DNA of 35,944 nucleotides from Candidatus Pacebacteria bacterium RIFOXYA1_FULL_38_18 (GTDB lineage: Bacteria; Patescibacteriota; Microgenomatia; UBA1400; PJMF01), in assembly GCA_001787405.1 (NCBI GenBank), contig MFWV01000007.1, positions 79,694 to 115,637 on the forward strand, in the 5' to 3' direction. The translations under genes and the position numbers were made by a program. Shown here in pieces: positions 1 to 8,962 of the stretch (the stretch's first letter is position 1; every line of letters starts with the position of its first letter). The notes beneath the pieces are model-generated. The model was given only the letters and a program-made list of their open reading frames with translations, did no database searches and had not been told where the DNA came from.

Positions 1-1
1 T

Positions 2-394
2 AAAGAAACTCCTCAAGAAATAGCCCAAAAAGCTGAGCTAGCTTTGGAGGCTGGTATCACACCCATTGTTTGTGTTAGTGAGCAGACTTTAACAGCACAA
101 GTTAGTGCATTTAATTCATCACTGACTGAACGTTGCATCATAGCCTACGAACCGCTTGAGGCAATTGGTACAGGCAAGAATGCTTCATTGGAAATCGTTA
201 AAGAATTTCAAAGCAAAGTAAAGTCATTATTTGGTAGTGTGCCGTTTTTATATGGTGGAAGTGTTGATGAGCTCAATGTAGGTGAGTATTTATTGGTGAC
301 CGATGGTGTGCTTGTTGGTACGGCTTCTCTCAAAGCTGAACAATTTATTAATTTACTTCAAACTGCCCAAGGCGATCAGCCAGCAGTAACATGA
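2..394 (+). CDS. tpiA: Triosephosphate isomerase, C-terminal part (5' truncated by window edge)
   Basis: Frame is open from base 2 (KETPQEIAQKAELALEAGITPIVCVSE...); motifs AYEPLEAIGTG and FLYGGSV...GVLVGTASLKAEQF are typical of TIM. Confidence 0.9.
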   Translation, partial: KETPQEIAQKAELALEAGITPIVCVSEQTLTAQVSAFNSSLTERCIIAYEPLEAIGTGKNASLEIVKEFQSKVKSLFGSVPFLYGGSVDELNVGEYLLVTDGVLVGTASLKAEQFINLLQTAQGDQPAVT

Positions 395-1659
395 AACGTT
401 ATTTTTCTTTAACATCTTTTTTGGCATTAATTGCTATTTTGATCTTTGCTTGGTTGACCAGAATTTATCAATTAAATTTTCCTCAAAGTTTTATTTTTGA
501 TGAAACTTATCATGTGCCGACTATCAAATTGATAGCGGAAAATGATCAGCGTGCTTTTGAATGGTGGCACGGTCCAATTTATAGTGTTGATCATCATGAT
601 TGGCTTCATCCTCCACTGGCAAAATATTTACAGGCTTGGAGTTGGAACGAATTTGGTCAAACGGCTTTTGCTTGGCGATTGCCGGCCGTAATCTTTGGTG
701 TGTTGGGAATATTGCTTACTTTTGTAGTGGCCGAACTGACTTTTCATCGCCGAACGATTAGTTTGCTGGCTGCTTTTTTAATTGCTTTGGATGGTTTATG
801 GTTGGTTCAATCTAGAATAGCCATGAATGATGTTTTTATGGCTGTTTGGTTACTGGCCACAGTGGCAGCCTATCTTTTTTACAAACAAAATCAAAACCTC
901 AAACTTTTATTATTAGTGGGATTTTTGGGAGGATTGGGGCTGGCTAGTAAATGGTCTGCGCTCCTATGGTTAATTGGATTATTACTTTGGGAAAGCATTG
1001 AGCAAATTCGAGCCAAACGAAGTCACTTATTAGCTTGGATTTTTTTCTGTTTAATAATTTTACCTTTTGGTTTATATGTGATGAGTTTTTTGCCTATGTT
1101 TTTACAAGGCAAAAGTATCAGTTATTTTGTTGAGTTGCATCTACAAATTTGGCGCTATCAAATTCTGGGTGCCGGCACGCATCTTTATCAATCAGGACCA
1201 GTGCAGTGGTTGTTTAATTGGCGTCCTGTTTGGTATTGGTCAAATGGCTCAGATAGACAGATTTATGCACTAAATAATCCACTTTTGGCTTGGTTTGAGT
1301 TGAGTGCTTTGGTTTTATTGTTTGCTGGTTTACTTGGCAAAGCAAAACAACAAACTAGATATGCTCTGGATTTATTATTGATGTTAATAGGAGTGATGTC
1401 GATTCCTTGGTTTTTTAGCCCCAGAATTGCTTTCTATTATCATTACACACCGATAGCTCCGATTATGGCAATTTTATTGGCTTACACTTTGGATGTTATT
1501 TATCTTGGTCGTTCTATTCATTATCTTAAACTAATTTTTCTATTGTTAATTACCGGTTTAATTTGGATTTTTTGGTTGTATTATCCTCATTGGATCGGCC
1601 TACCGGTTACTGAAGAATTTCGTCAAACAGTTTATTGGTTGTTACCCAGCTGGCGTTGA
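391..1659 (+). CDS. PMT-like phospholipid carrier-dependent glycosyltransferase (multi-pass membrane)
   Basis: FDETYHVP...HPPLAKYLQAWSWNEFG...WRLPAVIFG is the PMT/ArnT-type first-loop pattern; ATGA overlap with tpiA. Confidence 0.85.
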   Translation: MKRYFSLTSFLALIAILIFAWLTRIYQLNFPQSFIFDETYHVPTIKLIAENDQRAFEWWHGPIYSVDHHDWLHPPLAKYLQAWSWNEFGQTAFAWRLPAVIFGVLGILLTFVVAELTFHRRTISLLAAFLIALDGLWLVQSRIAMNDVFMAVWLLATVAAYLFYKQNQNLKLLLLVGFLGGLGLASKWSALLWLIGLLLWESIEQIRAKRSHLLAWIFFCLIILPFGLYVMSFLPMFLQGKSISYFVELHLQIWRYQILGAGTHLYQSGPVQWLFNWRPVWYWSNGSDRQIYALNNPLLAWFELSALVLLFAGLLGKAKQQTRYALDLLLMLIGVMSIPWFFSPRIAFYYHYTPIAPIMAILLAYTLDVIYLGRSIHYLKLIFLLLITGLIWIFWLYYPHWIGLPVTEEFRQTVYWLLPSWR

Positions 1660-1752
1660 TAAATTTTTGGTTGTCAGTGAATTGTGGAATATTAAAGATT
1701 GTTTGTAATTGGTGGTCTTCTAGTTTGGTAGTAATTTTGTTATCATTTTTCT

Positions 1753-3810
1753 ATGTTTAGCGACTTTTTATTGTTATTATTTTTTGCCACATCCACATTG
1801 TTACTACAATTTCTAGGTTTTCCTTTTCTTCTAAATTGGTTAAAAAAATCTGCTCCTCAGCCAGAGTGGTGGGCTTGGGGCAGAATAATTGGTTGGTTGG
1901 TTATGGGTTTGACTATTTGGTTTACGGCTCATCTAGGTTTGCCAATTAATAATACTGTTGGTTTTTGGGCTGTTTTTGTTTTTTGGTTGGTGGCAGTTTA
2001 TTACTTTTTTCCTTGGAAATCGCTTCAGTCTATGAAAAAGTTTGTGCGCACCTACCGGCAACAAATATTTATGCAAGAGATGTTATTTCTCACTGGGTTT
2101 TTGTTTTTGGGATTGATAAGGACTTTCAATCCCATGGTTTTGGATTTGGAAAAATTCATGAACATTGGTTTGATGCAGGGTTATCTGCGCTCCCCTACTT
2201 TACCGGCAATTGATATGTGGCTGGCAGGAGAAATAATTAATTATTATAGTTTTGGTCATTTTTTGGGCAGTTTATTACTCAGGTTTTGGCATGTATCGGC
2301 AGAATTTGGTTTTAATTTATTGGCTGGGTGGATGATGGGTTTGATCTTGATGGAAGCTTATGTTTTGATTCAAACTTTATTGAGAAACTTTATTTCAATC
2401 AAAAACAAACTTTCTTGGTCATTGGCGATCGCTGGTTTGATGGGAGCTTTATTGATCGTATTTGGTGGCAACTCTCACCCCATATGGTATTGGCTGACCA
2501 ACCGTAGTTTTACTGGTTATTGGTACCCGGAAGCCGTGCGTTTTATTAATTTTACGATCCATGAAATTCCTGCTTATAGTTTTGTTGTTAGTGATTTGCA
2601 CGCTCATTTTTGGAGTATTCCGTTGGTGCTTTTTACGATTTTTGTGGCTTGGCAATGGGCTCAGACTATTTTTGATTTAAAAATAGTAAAGAGCAAAAAA
2701 CTAATTAAAAACTCATCGCTGATAATCAACAATCTAATTTTGGGAGGTATGTTGGGAGTGTTGGGCATGACCAACACTTGGGACATGATGATTTATGGAC
2801 TTTTTCTAATTATTTTGGGAAGCATGATGATGGTGGCATCCAAAAAAACTTTTTGGGTAATAGTCATGGCTAGTTGGCAAGTCATTGCTGGAGCGTTAAT
2901 TGCAATTGCACCTTGGTGGTTGAATTTTTACTCAATTGTGAAAGGAGTATTTTGGGTGTCTGGTCGTTCCCCTCTTTGGCAGTTGGCTGTTTTGTGGTCT
3001 GGTCATGTATTGTTAAGTTTGATAGCCATCATAATGGTGGGATTTTTATTAAAAAAACAACCAAAACTAAAATCATCAACGATTTTCATTTTGAGTTTGG
3101 GATTAATTTCATTGATTTGTATTTTGTTACCTGAAGTGATTTATTTCAAAGATATCTATCCAACTTTTCAGCGAGCAAACACCATGTTTAAGTTTACTTT
3201 TCAAGGTTTTATTTTAATGAATTTATTAATTGGTTGGCTGATAGGTTTTTTAATGCAAAAACAGACCTGGTTGGGAATTATTTGGCGAGGAATTTTATTA
3301 GCCATTATTGGTTTATTTTTTTTATTAGTCATGAACTATCCTTTTTTGAGTTATCCCAATTATTATCAGCAGTTTCGTAAAAGACAGAGTTTGAACGGTC
3401 TAACTTGGTTGGCCAATGCCAATCCTGCAGAATATCAAGCTATTCTTTGGTTGAGAAATCAGACTGAGGGAAGACCAGTGGTGTTGGAGGCAGTGGGAGA
3501 AAGTTATTCTGTTTTTGCCAGAGTGTCCGCTTTCTCTGGCCTGCCCACTGTGATTGGTTGGCGGGCGCACGAGTGGTTGTGGCGTGGTGGTCCTGAAATT
3601 CCTACAGAACGCAGTCGTGATGTGCAATGGATTTATGAAAAACCACTTAGTCTTCAAGCCAGTTATTTTTTGGATAAACATCAAGTTCGTTATATTTTTA
3701 TTGGCAATAAAGAAAGAGAAGCTTATAAATTTGATTTAAAAGAAGTCTTAACTTTGGGGGAAATTGTTTTTCAGCAAGGTTCAGTTATCATTTTAGAAAG
3801 AACAAGATGA
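1753..3810 (+). CDS. DUF2298 / YYY-type polytopic membrane protein
   Basis: Multi-TM protein with FNPMVLDLEKFMNIGLM...DMWLAGEIINYYSFGHF, VVSDLHAHFWSIP, NTWDMMIYG and FKDIYPTFQRANTMFKFTFQ, characteristic of the family. Confidence 0.85.
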   Translation: MFSDFLLLLFFATSTLLLQFLGFPFLLNWLKKSAPQPEWWAWGRIIGWLVMGLTIWFTAHLGLPINNTVGFWAVFVFWLVAVYYFFPWKSLQSMKKFVRTYRQQIFMQEMLFLTGFLFLGLIRTFNPMVLDLEKFMNIGLMQGYLRSPTLPAIDMWLAGEIINYYSFGHFLGSLLLRFWHVSAEFGFNLLAGWMMGLILMEAYVLIQTLLRNFISIKNKLSWSLAIAGLMGALLIVFGGNSHPIWYWLTNRSFTGYWYPEAVRFINFTIHEIPAYSFVVSDLHAHFWSIPLVLFTIFVAWQWAQTIFDLKIVKSKKLIKNSSLIINNLILGGMLGVLGMTNTWDMMIYGLFLIILGSMMMVASKKTFWVIVMASWQVIAGALIAIAPWWLNFYSIVKGVFWVSGRSPLWQLAVLWSGHVLLSLIAIIMVGFLLKKQPKLKSSTIFILSLGLISLICILLPEVIYFKDIYPTFQRANTMFKFTFQGFILMNLLIGWLIGFLMQKQTWLGIIWRGILLAIIGLFFLLVMNYPFLSYPNYYQQFRKRQSLNGLTWLANANPAEYQAILWLRNQTEGRPVVLEAVGESYSVFARVSAFSGLPTVIGWRAHEWLWRGGPEIPTERSRDVQWIYEKPLSLQASYFLDKHQVRYIFIGNKEREAYKFDLKEVLTLGEIVFQQGSVIILERTR

Positions 3811-4619
3811 AAATATTATTGATAATTATTCCTCTTTTATCTTTATTGGCTAGTTTGGGTTTGTATCGTTACAACGGCAAAAAAGAAATTTTACGTTTTG
3901 ATTTGGTGCAGTTTTTTTATGCTTTTATCTTAATGCCAATGATTTACATTTGGTTTAAAAGTTTTTTATTTTTTATCTTACGAACAGAGTTTGCCATGTC
4001 GCTGACACAGGCTAATTTGCTGTTTTGGGATACTTTATATTCAGTCATTTTTCTGTTTATATATGCTTTTACGGTGATTCATTCTTTAACCAAAAGTTTT
4101 TCATTAAAGCGCGAAAAAGATCCTCTCTATGATCTATTTGAACATGCAGAGTATTATCATCTTTGGGTAACTCACACTATTGTTTTTGTGGGAGGAATGA
4201 TTATTTCTTTTTTTCTAGCTTTGCTAAATGCTTGGTTGGATCTGCCATGGATGATTACTCAATTGCAATTTTATACTGTTTTGATTGTGGGATTGGTAAT
4301 GGCAAGTTTAATTTTTAAAGCTTTTCTGATTACCGACTTTGGCGATTTTCGATTTTTAAAATTGATGAAGTTAATTTCAGCTTTTTTCTTAGTGCTTCAC
4401 ATCTGTATCTATGCTTTTTTTGAGCCAAGTTTTTCTGGAGAAAAGGTAATGTATTGGTATCAGTTAACTACTTTTTTTGGCTTGTCTGTCATTGGTTTGA
4501 TTCATGAAAATGAACCAATTGGCTTACCAATCCATCGGCGAATTACCAACAAATTTCGTTGGGTAAGATTGAGAATGATCAGAGAAATAAGGCGTTTCAG
4601 CGACCGATTTCAAAAATAA
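3807..4619 (+). CDS. Hypothetical multi-pass membrane protein
   Basis: ORF with several hydrophobic segments; ATGA overlap with the preceding DUF2298 gene. Confidence 0.7.
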   Translation: MKILLIIIPLLSLLASLGLYRYNGKKEILRFDLVQFFYAFILMPMIYIWFKSFLFFILRTEFAMSLTQANLLFWDTLYSVIFLFIYAFTVIHSLTKSFSLKREKDPLYDLFEHAEYYHLWVTHTIVFVGGMIISFFLALLNAWLDLPWMITQLQFYTVLIVGLVMASLIFKAFLITDFGDFRFLKLMKLISAFFLVLHICIYAFFEPSFSGEKVMYWYQLTTFFGLSVIGLIHENEPIGLPIHRRITNKFRWVRLRMIREIRRFSDRFQK

Positions 4620-5379
4620 CCACAATGGATTTATAAATGGTCTGCGAACCTGGCTCGATTGGTACATCAATGCTGGAATCAGCTCTCATCACTCCTCCAC
4701 CAGCCATGGGTAGAGCAAAATATGAATTATCACCTGTTTCCGAGATACTGATTACTTTTTTAATTTTTTGATTGGTACCAGCCAGTAGTAGCTCAGCTTT
4801 TGTTCGAGCATCTTCCATAGCTTCGGTGAGTAACTGATGATCAAGATCAGTGGTGTCATCAACAGTAAAGTTTGGTCCGTAAACATCGGTTGCTCCAGAA
4901 TTGGTTAACAAAGTAGCCAATTCTGAAGCTTTGCTAATGTCTCTCAAAGTAACATGAATGGTATTGCTGGCTTGCCACATAGGCTGACCATCGCGCGGAG
5001 GGCTGGGTGGCATGGAATCTTGAAAAAGTAAAATTTCTGGTTCTGGTTCTTTATATTCATAAACACTGATTTGATCGGTGCGTAAATCTTTGTCAGCGAT
5101 GCCAAATTCTTTGAGTTGGGTAATCAATTGCTCCATTTGTTTATTGACGGTTTGAGTAGCTATTTCTTTATCAGCGTCACTGACCATAACACTGGCGGTG
5201 AAACTGGCTATTTGATTGATTTGTTGGCCATCAGCCTGACCAGTCACGGTTACCGTAGCGGTGGGAGCCAGTTCTAGACTGCCCCAATTGATTGGAAGCC
5301 ACTGACTAGTGAAGATAATCAACACCAACGCAGCGACGATCAGCATTGTTTTTTGTAAGAAAGAAAGATTGGTAGGCAT
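4597..5379 (-). CDS. SIMPL domain (DUF541) protein with N-terminal TM/signal segment
   Basis: VTVTGQADGQ..., RTDQISVYEYKEPE..., EDARTKAELLLAG...KKVISISE are SIMPL motifs. Confidence 0.85.
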   Translation of the reverse strand: MPTNLSFLQKTMLIVAALVLIIFTSQWLPINWGSLELAPTATVTVTGQADGQQINQIASFTASVMVSDADKEIATQTVNKQMEQLITQLKEFGIADKDLRTDQISVYEYKEPEPEILLFQDSMPPSPPRDGQPMWQASNTIHVTLRDISKASELATLLTNSGATDVYGPNFTVDDTTDLDHQLLTEAMEDARTKAELLLAGTNQKIKKVISISETGDNSYFALPMAGGGVMRADSSIDVPIEPGSQTIYKSIVVIFEIGR

Positions 5380-5399
5380 GAAACCTAGTATAGCAATTT

Positions 5400-6302
5400 T
5401 TAATTAATCTGTGTACTGTCGGTTGCTATTTTTTGACTGTATTTAGCACTTACCCAGCCTGGTTGGCCATCAAAATTAATTTGTAACCAATCAGTAATTT
5501 CACCCAAGTATGGATAGTATTTGCCAACCAATGCAAAACCCAGTTCTAATGCGTTTTGACTGGCACTTTCTCTGACGCGTAAAACTTCTTGATCATTAAC
5601 AAAGAAGCCGGTTTGAAGAATTTGCACTTGAGGACCGGTAGTTGACGTTGTGGTTTCTAAAAGATCTGGTTTAGAGTTGGTTTCTTGCTGAGTATTTTGT
5701 TGATTGTTTTGTTGGGTATCTAAATTTAAATCTTCAGTAGTTCTACCCAAAATTACTGTAATGGCTACTCGATAACCTTTAGGAACATTAAAGGTATGTT
5801 GTTGAGTTTCATAAGAAGGAAGACTAACTTCAAATTCATGAATTCCTTCTGCAACGCCGGCGACAAGCAGAGGACTGAATTGTTTTGAGCCTTGATCCAT
5901 GGTAATAATTGCTCCATCAGGAATAGATTGCAACTCTATTTGAGTGTCATTATTTTTCAATTTTTCCATTTCATAAATTACTCCACTAGAAGTTTCCAAG
6001 GAAAGTTTTGGTTTCCAATTTACTACAGTAATAGTTCCTTTGTTCAGTTTGATTGGTGTTTCATAAGAGGCGTAAGCAGAATCATCTGGTTGGATACGCA
6101 AAACATAGTTTTTTGGTTGAATTTTTTTATCAATAAATGGTGATTTGTCTAGATATTGATCATCCAAAAAGAGAGTGGCTGGAATGTTGTCAGTATTTAC
6201 TTGTAAGCCAGCTTTTTGTTTGAGTGCCAAGAGTTGATTGCCATTCAAAACGAGCACCAAAACAATGATGATAATCAGCGAAAAAAGTCCAACTTTATAC
6301 AT
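5400..6302 (-). CDS. Membrane-anchored PEGA-domain protein with C-terminal SH3-like domain
   Basis: N-terminal TM; PEGA-like LQSIPDGAIITMDQG and EGIHEFEVSLPSYE; C-terminal VLRVRESASQNALELGFALVGKYYPYLGEITDWLQINFDGQPGWVSAKYS. Confidence 0.8.
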   Translation of the reverse strand: MYKVGLFSLIIIIVLVLVLNGNQLLALKQKAGLQVNTDNIPATLFLDDQYLDKSPFIDKKIQPKNYVLRIQPDDSAYASYETPIKLNKGTITVVNWKPKLSLETSSGVIYEMEKLKNNDTQIELQSIPDGAIITMDQGSKQFSPLLVAGVAEGIHEFEVSLPSYETQQHTFNVPKGYRVAITVILGRTTEDLNLDTQQNNQQNTQQETNSKPDLLETTTSTTGPQVQILQTGFFVNDQEVLRVRESASQNALELGFALVGKYYPYLGEITDWLQINFDGQPGWVSAKYSQKIATDSTQIN

Positions 6303-6328
6303 AAAGGTAGTGTATCAGACTCTTCAAT

Positions 6329-8734
6329 CTACTTAGCAAAAACGATTTTTAATAACTCATCGATATGACTAATAGGTTTGAAGGTAATGGTTTTTTTGAC
6401 AGATTCGGCAATTTTAATTAAATCGCGTTGATTATCTTTGGGAATAATGACAGTCTTGATGCCAGCTCGATGGGCGGCAATGGCTTTTTCTTTCAAACCA
6501 CCAATGCGCAGTACTTTGCCACGCAAGGTTATTTCTCCAGTCATAGCGACTGAGTTTTTTATAGGTTTGCCGGTAAAAGCAGAAATGATGGCGGTAGTGA
6601 GAGTGACGCCAGCAGAGGGGCCGTCTTTGGGTACTGCTCCTTCTGGAACGTGAATGTGTACATCAGTAGTTTCGATGATTTTTTGATTGATCTTCAATTC
6701 TTTGGCGTGAGCTTTAACATAAGTAATGGCAGCTTGGGCTGATTCTTTCATTACCTCACCCAATTTGCCGGTTAAATTAATTTTACCTTTACCGGGAGTA
6801 AGGGCTACTTCAATGAATAAAATATCACCTCCCACTGGTGTCCAAGCCAAGCCAGTAGCAGTGCCGATTAAATCTTGTTTTTCTGCCAAATTTTCATCAT
6901 ATTCTTGAGGTCCAAGCAATTTAGACAACTTAGCTGGAGTAATTGATACTTTTTTCTTTTTGAGGTTGGTAACCAATTCTTTGGCAATTTTTCTAGCCAA
7001 AGCATGAAGTTTGCGCTCCAAACTGCGCACTCCTGCTTCACGCGTATAGCCGGCAATGATTTTTTCCAAAGAAGAATCGGTGTAGCTTAGGTTTTTTTCG
7101 TTCAAACCATTGGCAGTAATGACTTTTTTAACCAAATGACGTTTGGCAATCTGCAGTTTTTCTTCTAGGGTATAACCGGTGTAACGAATAATTTCTAAGC
7201 GATCTCTGAGGGCGGGAGGAATAGTATCTAGAGTATTGGCAGTAGTAATGAACATGACTTGGGATAAATCAAAAGGAATATCTAAATAATGATCCACAAA
7301 CCCCCTGTTTTGTTCTGGATCCAGTACTTCCAGCAAGGCGGAAGAAGGATCTCCTCGGAAATCACTACCTACTTTGTCTATTTCATCCAGCATGAAAATG
7401 GGATCGGTGCTATCAGCTTGTTTCATGCCGTTGATGATTTTTCCCGGCATGGCGCCAACATAAGTACGGCGGTGGCCGCGAATTTCCGCTTCATCACGAA
7501 TGCCGCCCAAAGAAATCTTGACAAAGGATTTGCCCAGCGCGTCTGCGATGGAGCGGCCAATACTGGTCTTACCTACTCCGGGTGGTCCAACAAAACACAG
7601 AATAGTTGGCACTTGCTGATCTTTGGTAGCTTTATTTTGTTGTTTGAGTTGCAAAACAGCAATGTGTTCCAACACTCTATCTTTAACTTCTTCCAAACCG
7701 TAGTGTGCTTCATCTAGAACCTGTTGGGCTTTTTTCAAATCAATTTGAGTTTTATTTTTTTTGCCCCAAGGCAAATCAAAAACAGTATCTATCCAAGAGC
7801 GAATATAACCGCTTTCTGGATTATTGGGCGACATTTGTTTGAGTCTTTTTATTTCTTTGCTGATTTTTTCTTTGATCTCGTCACTGACTTTGAGCTTTTT
7901 CAATTTTTTGACATAGTTGGAGGCTACCTCTTCTTCATCTTCCAGTTCACCTAGTTCTTTTTGAATGGTGCGCAAACGCTCTCGCAAAACACCTTCACGC
8001 ATATGTTTGTCAAATTCTTCCTGAGTTTTATGAACCACATCTTTTTCAATTTCCATCACTTTGGTTTCGTGAGTCAGGTGTTTGACCACCAAACGCAATC
8101 GTTCTTTGATATTGAGGGTTTCTAGGATTTCTTGCTTGATGGCAGTGGCAACGCTTAGCGTACTAGCCACTTGATCGGCCAGCTCTCCTGGTTTAACTCC
8201 TCCCAATAGTTTCATAAAGTTTAGAAACTCCACTGGTTTGCCCAGCTGAACTGTTTTACGGAAAGATTTTTGCAAATGATTGGTCAAAGCCTTAGTTTCG
8301 CTATCTTCAATTTCTAGGTCTTTGAGGCTAGAAACTTTGGCAGAAAAATAAGGTTTAACTTGGGTGAAGGTATCGATTTTTACCCGCTCCAAGCCCTTAA
8401 CCAGCGCGCTAACCGCATCTTCAGTTTTGATGGTTCTTTCGATAATGGCCAAAGTGCCTACTTCATATAAGTCACTTGCTTTGGGAGAAATAAGATTTGG
8501 TTTTTTTTGCGAAACCAAAACCACCATATTGTTGGAGGTTTTGGCAGCAGCTCTAATGCCTTCCAAAGAGATATCTCGCCCAAAATTCAAGACAGATTCT
8601 GTTTGAGGAAATAACACTCCTTCTCTGATTGGCACGACTGGATAGATCAATTGAGTATCTATTGCTGAGGAAGTTTTTTTATTTTCAGCCTCGTTTTGAA
8701 TGGAGCTTGGTTTTTTACTAGAAATGCCGGCCAT
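6329..8734 (-). CDS. lon: Lon protease (AAA+ ATP-dependent serine protease)
   Basis: GPPGVGKTSIGRSIA Walker A, HRRTYVGAMPGKII, and PKDGPSAGVTLTTA Ser-Lys catalytic region. Confidence 0.97.
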   Translation of the reverse strand: MAGISSKKPSSIQNEAENKKTSSAIDTQLIYPVVPIREGVLFPQTESVLNFGRDISLEGIRAAAKTSNNMVVLVSQKKPNLISPKASDLYEVGTLAIIERTIKTEDAVSALVKGLERVKIDTFTQVKPYFSAKVSSLKDLEIEDSETKALTNHLQKSFRKTVQLGKPVEFLNFMKLLGGVKPGELADQVASTLSVATAIKQEILETLNIKERLRLVVKHLTHETKVMEIEKDVVHKTQEEFDKHMREGVLRERLRTIQKELGELEDEEEVASNYVKKLKKLKVSDEIKEKISKEIKRLKQMSPNNPESGYIRSWIDTVFDLPWGKKNKTQIDLKKAQQVLDEAHYGLEEVKDRVLEHIAVLQLKQQNKATKDQQVPTILCFVGPPGVGKTSIGRSIADALGKSFVKISLGGIRDEAEIRGHRRTYVGAMPGKIINGMKQADSTDPIFMLDEIDKVGSDFRGDPSSALLEVLDPEQNRGFVDHYLDIPFDLSQVMFITTANTLDTIPPALRDRLEIIRYTGYTLEEKLQIAKRHLVKKVITANGLNEKNLSYTDSSLEKIIAGYTREAGVRSLERKLHALARKIAKELVTNLKKKKVSITPAKLSKLLGPQEYDENLAEKQDLIGTATGLAWTPVGGDILFIEVALTPGKGKINLTGKLGEVMKESAQAAITYVKAHAKELKINQKIIETTDVHIHVPEGAVPKDGPSAGVTLTTAIISAFTGKPIKNSVAMTGEITLRGKVLRIGGLKEKAIAAHRAGIKTVIIPKDNQRDLIKIAESVKKTITFKPISHIDELLKIVFAK

Positions 8735-8803
8735 AATCTTTATTTAATTAGTGGAATTAGCATTCTAAAGCTTTGTCTGCTAAATGGCAAGATAGAAATA
8801 CTG

Positions 8804-8877
8804 TGGGTGTGCCATGATTTGAACATGGGACCTCTGTCTTATCAGGACAGCGCTCTAACCAACTGAGCTACACACCC
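8804..8877 (-). tRNA. tRNA-Ile (GAU)
   Basis: Minus strand folds as a cloverleaf: acceptor GGGTGTG/CACACCC, anticodon loop CTGATAA, T-loop TTCAAAT; no encoded CCA. Confidence 0.93.
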
Positions 8878-8962
8878 ATTTGAACAGAGGGTATTGTAGC
8901 ATGCATGATCGAGAAAAGTGAAATTTAATTGCTTTTTTATTGACCAATAGTTTGTTAGTGAT

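Noticed and set aside
2449-3684. ORFs antisense or out of frame inside the DUF2298 gene
   Set aside because: Low-complexity shadows of a TM-rich gene.
6438-7954. Plus-strand ORFs opposite lon (and similar ORFs opposite clpB, mnmA, uvrA, uvrB)
   Set aside because: Antisense to well-conserved coding frames, with no family resemblance or start signals.
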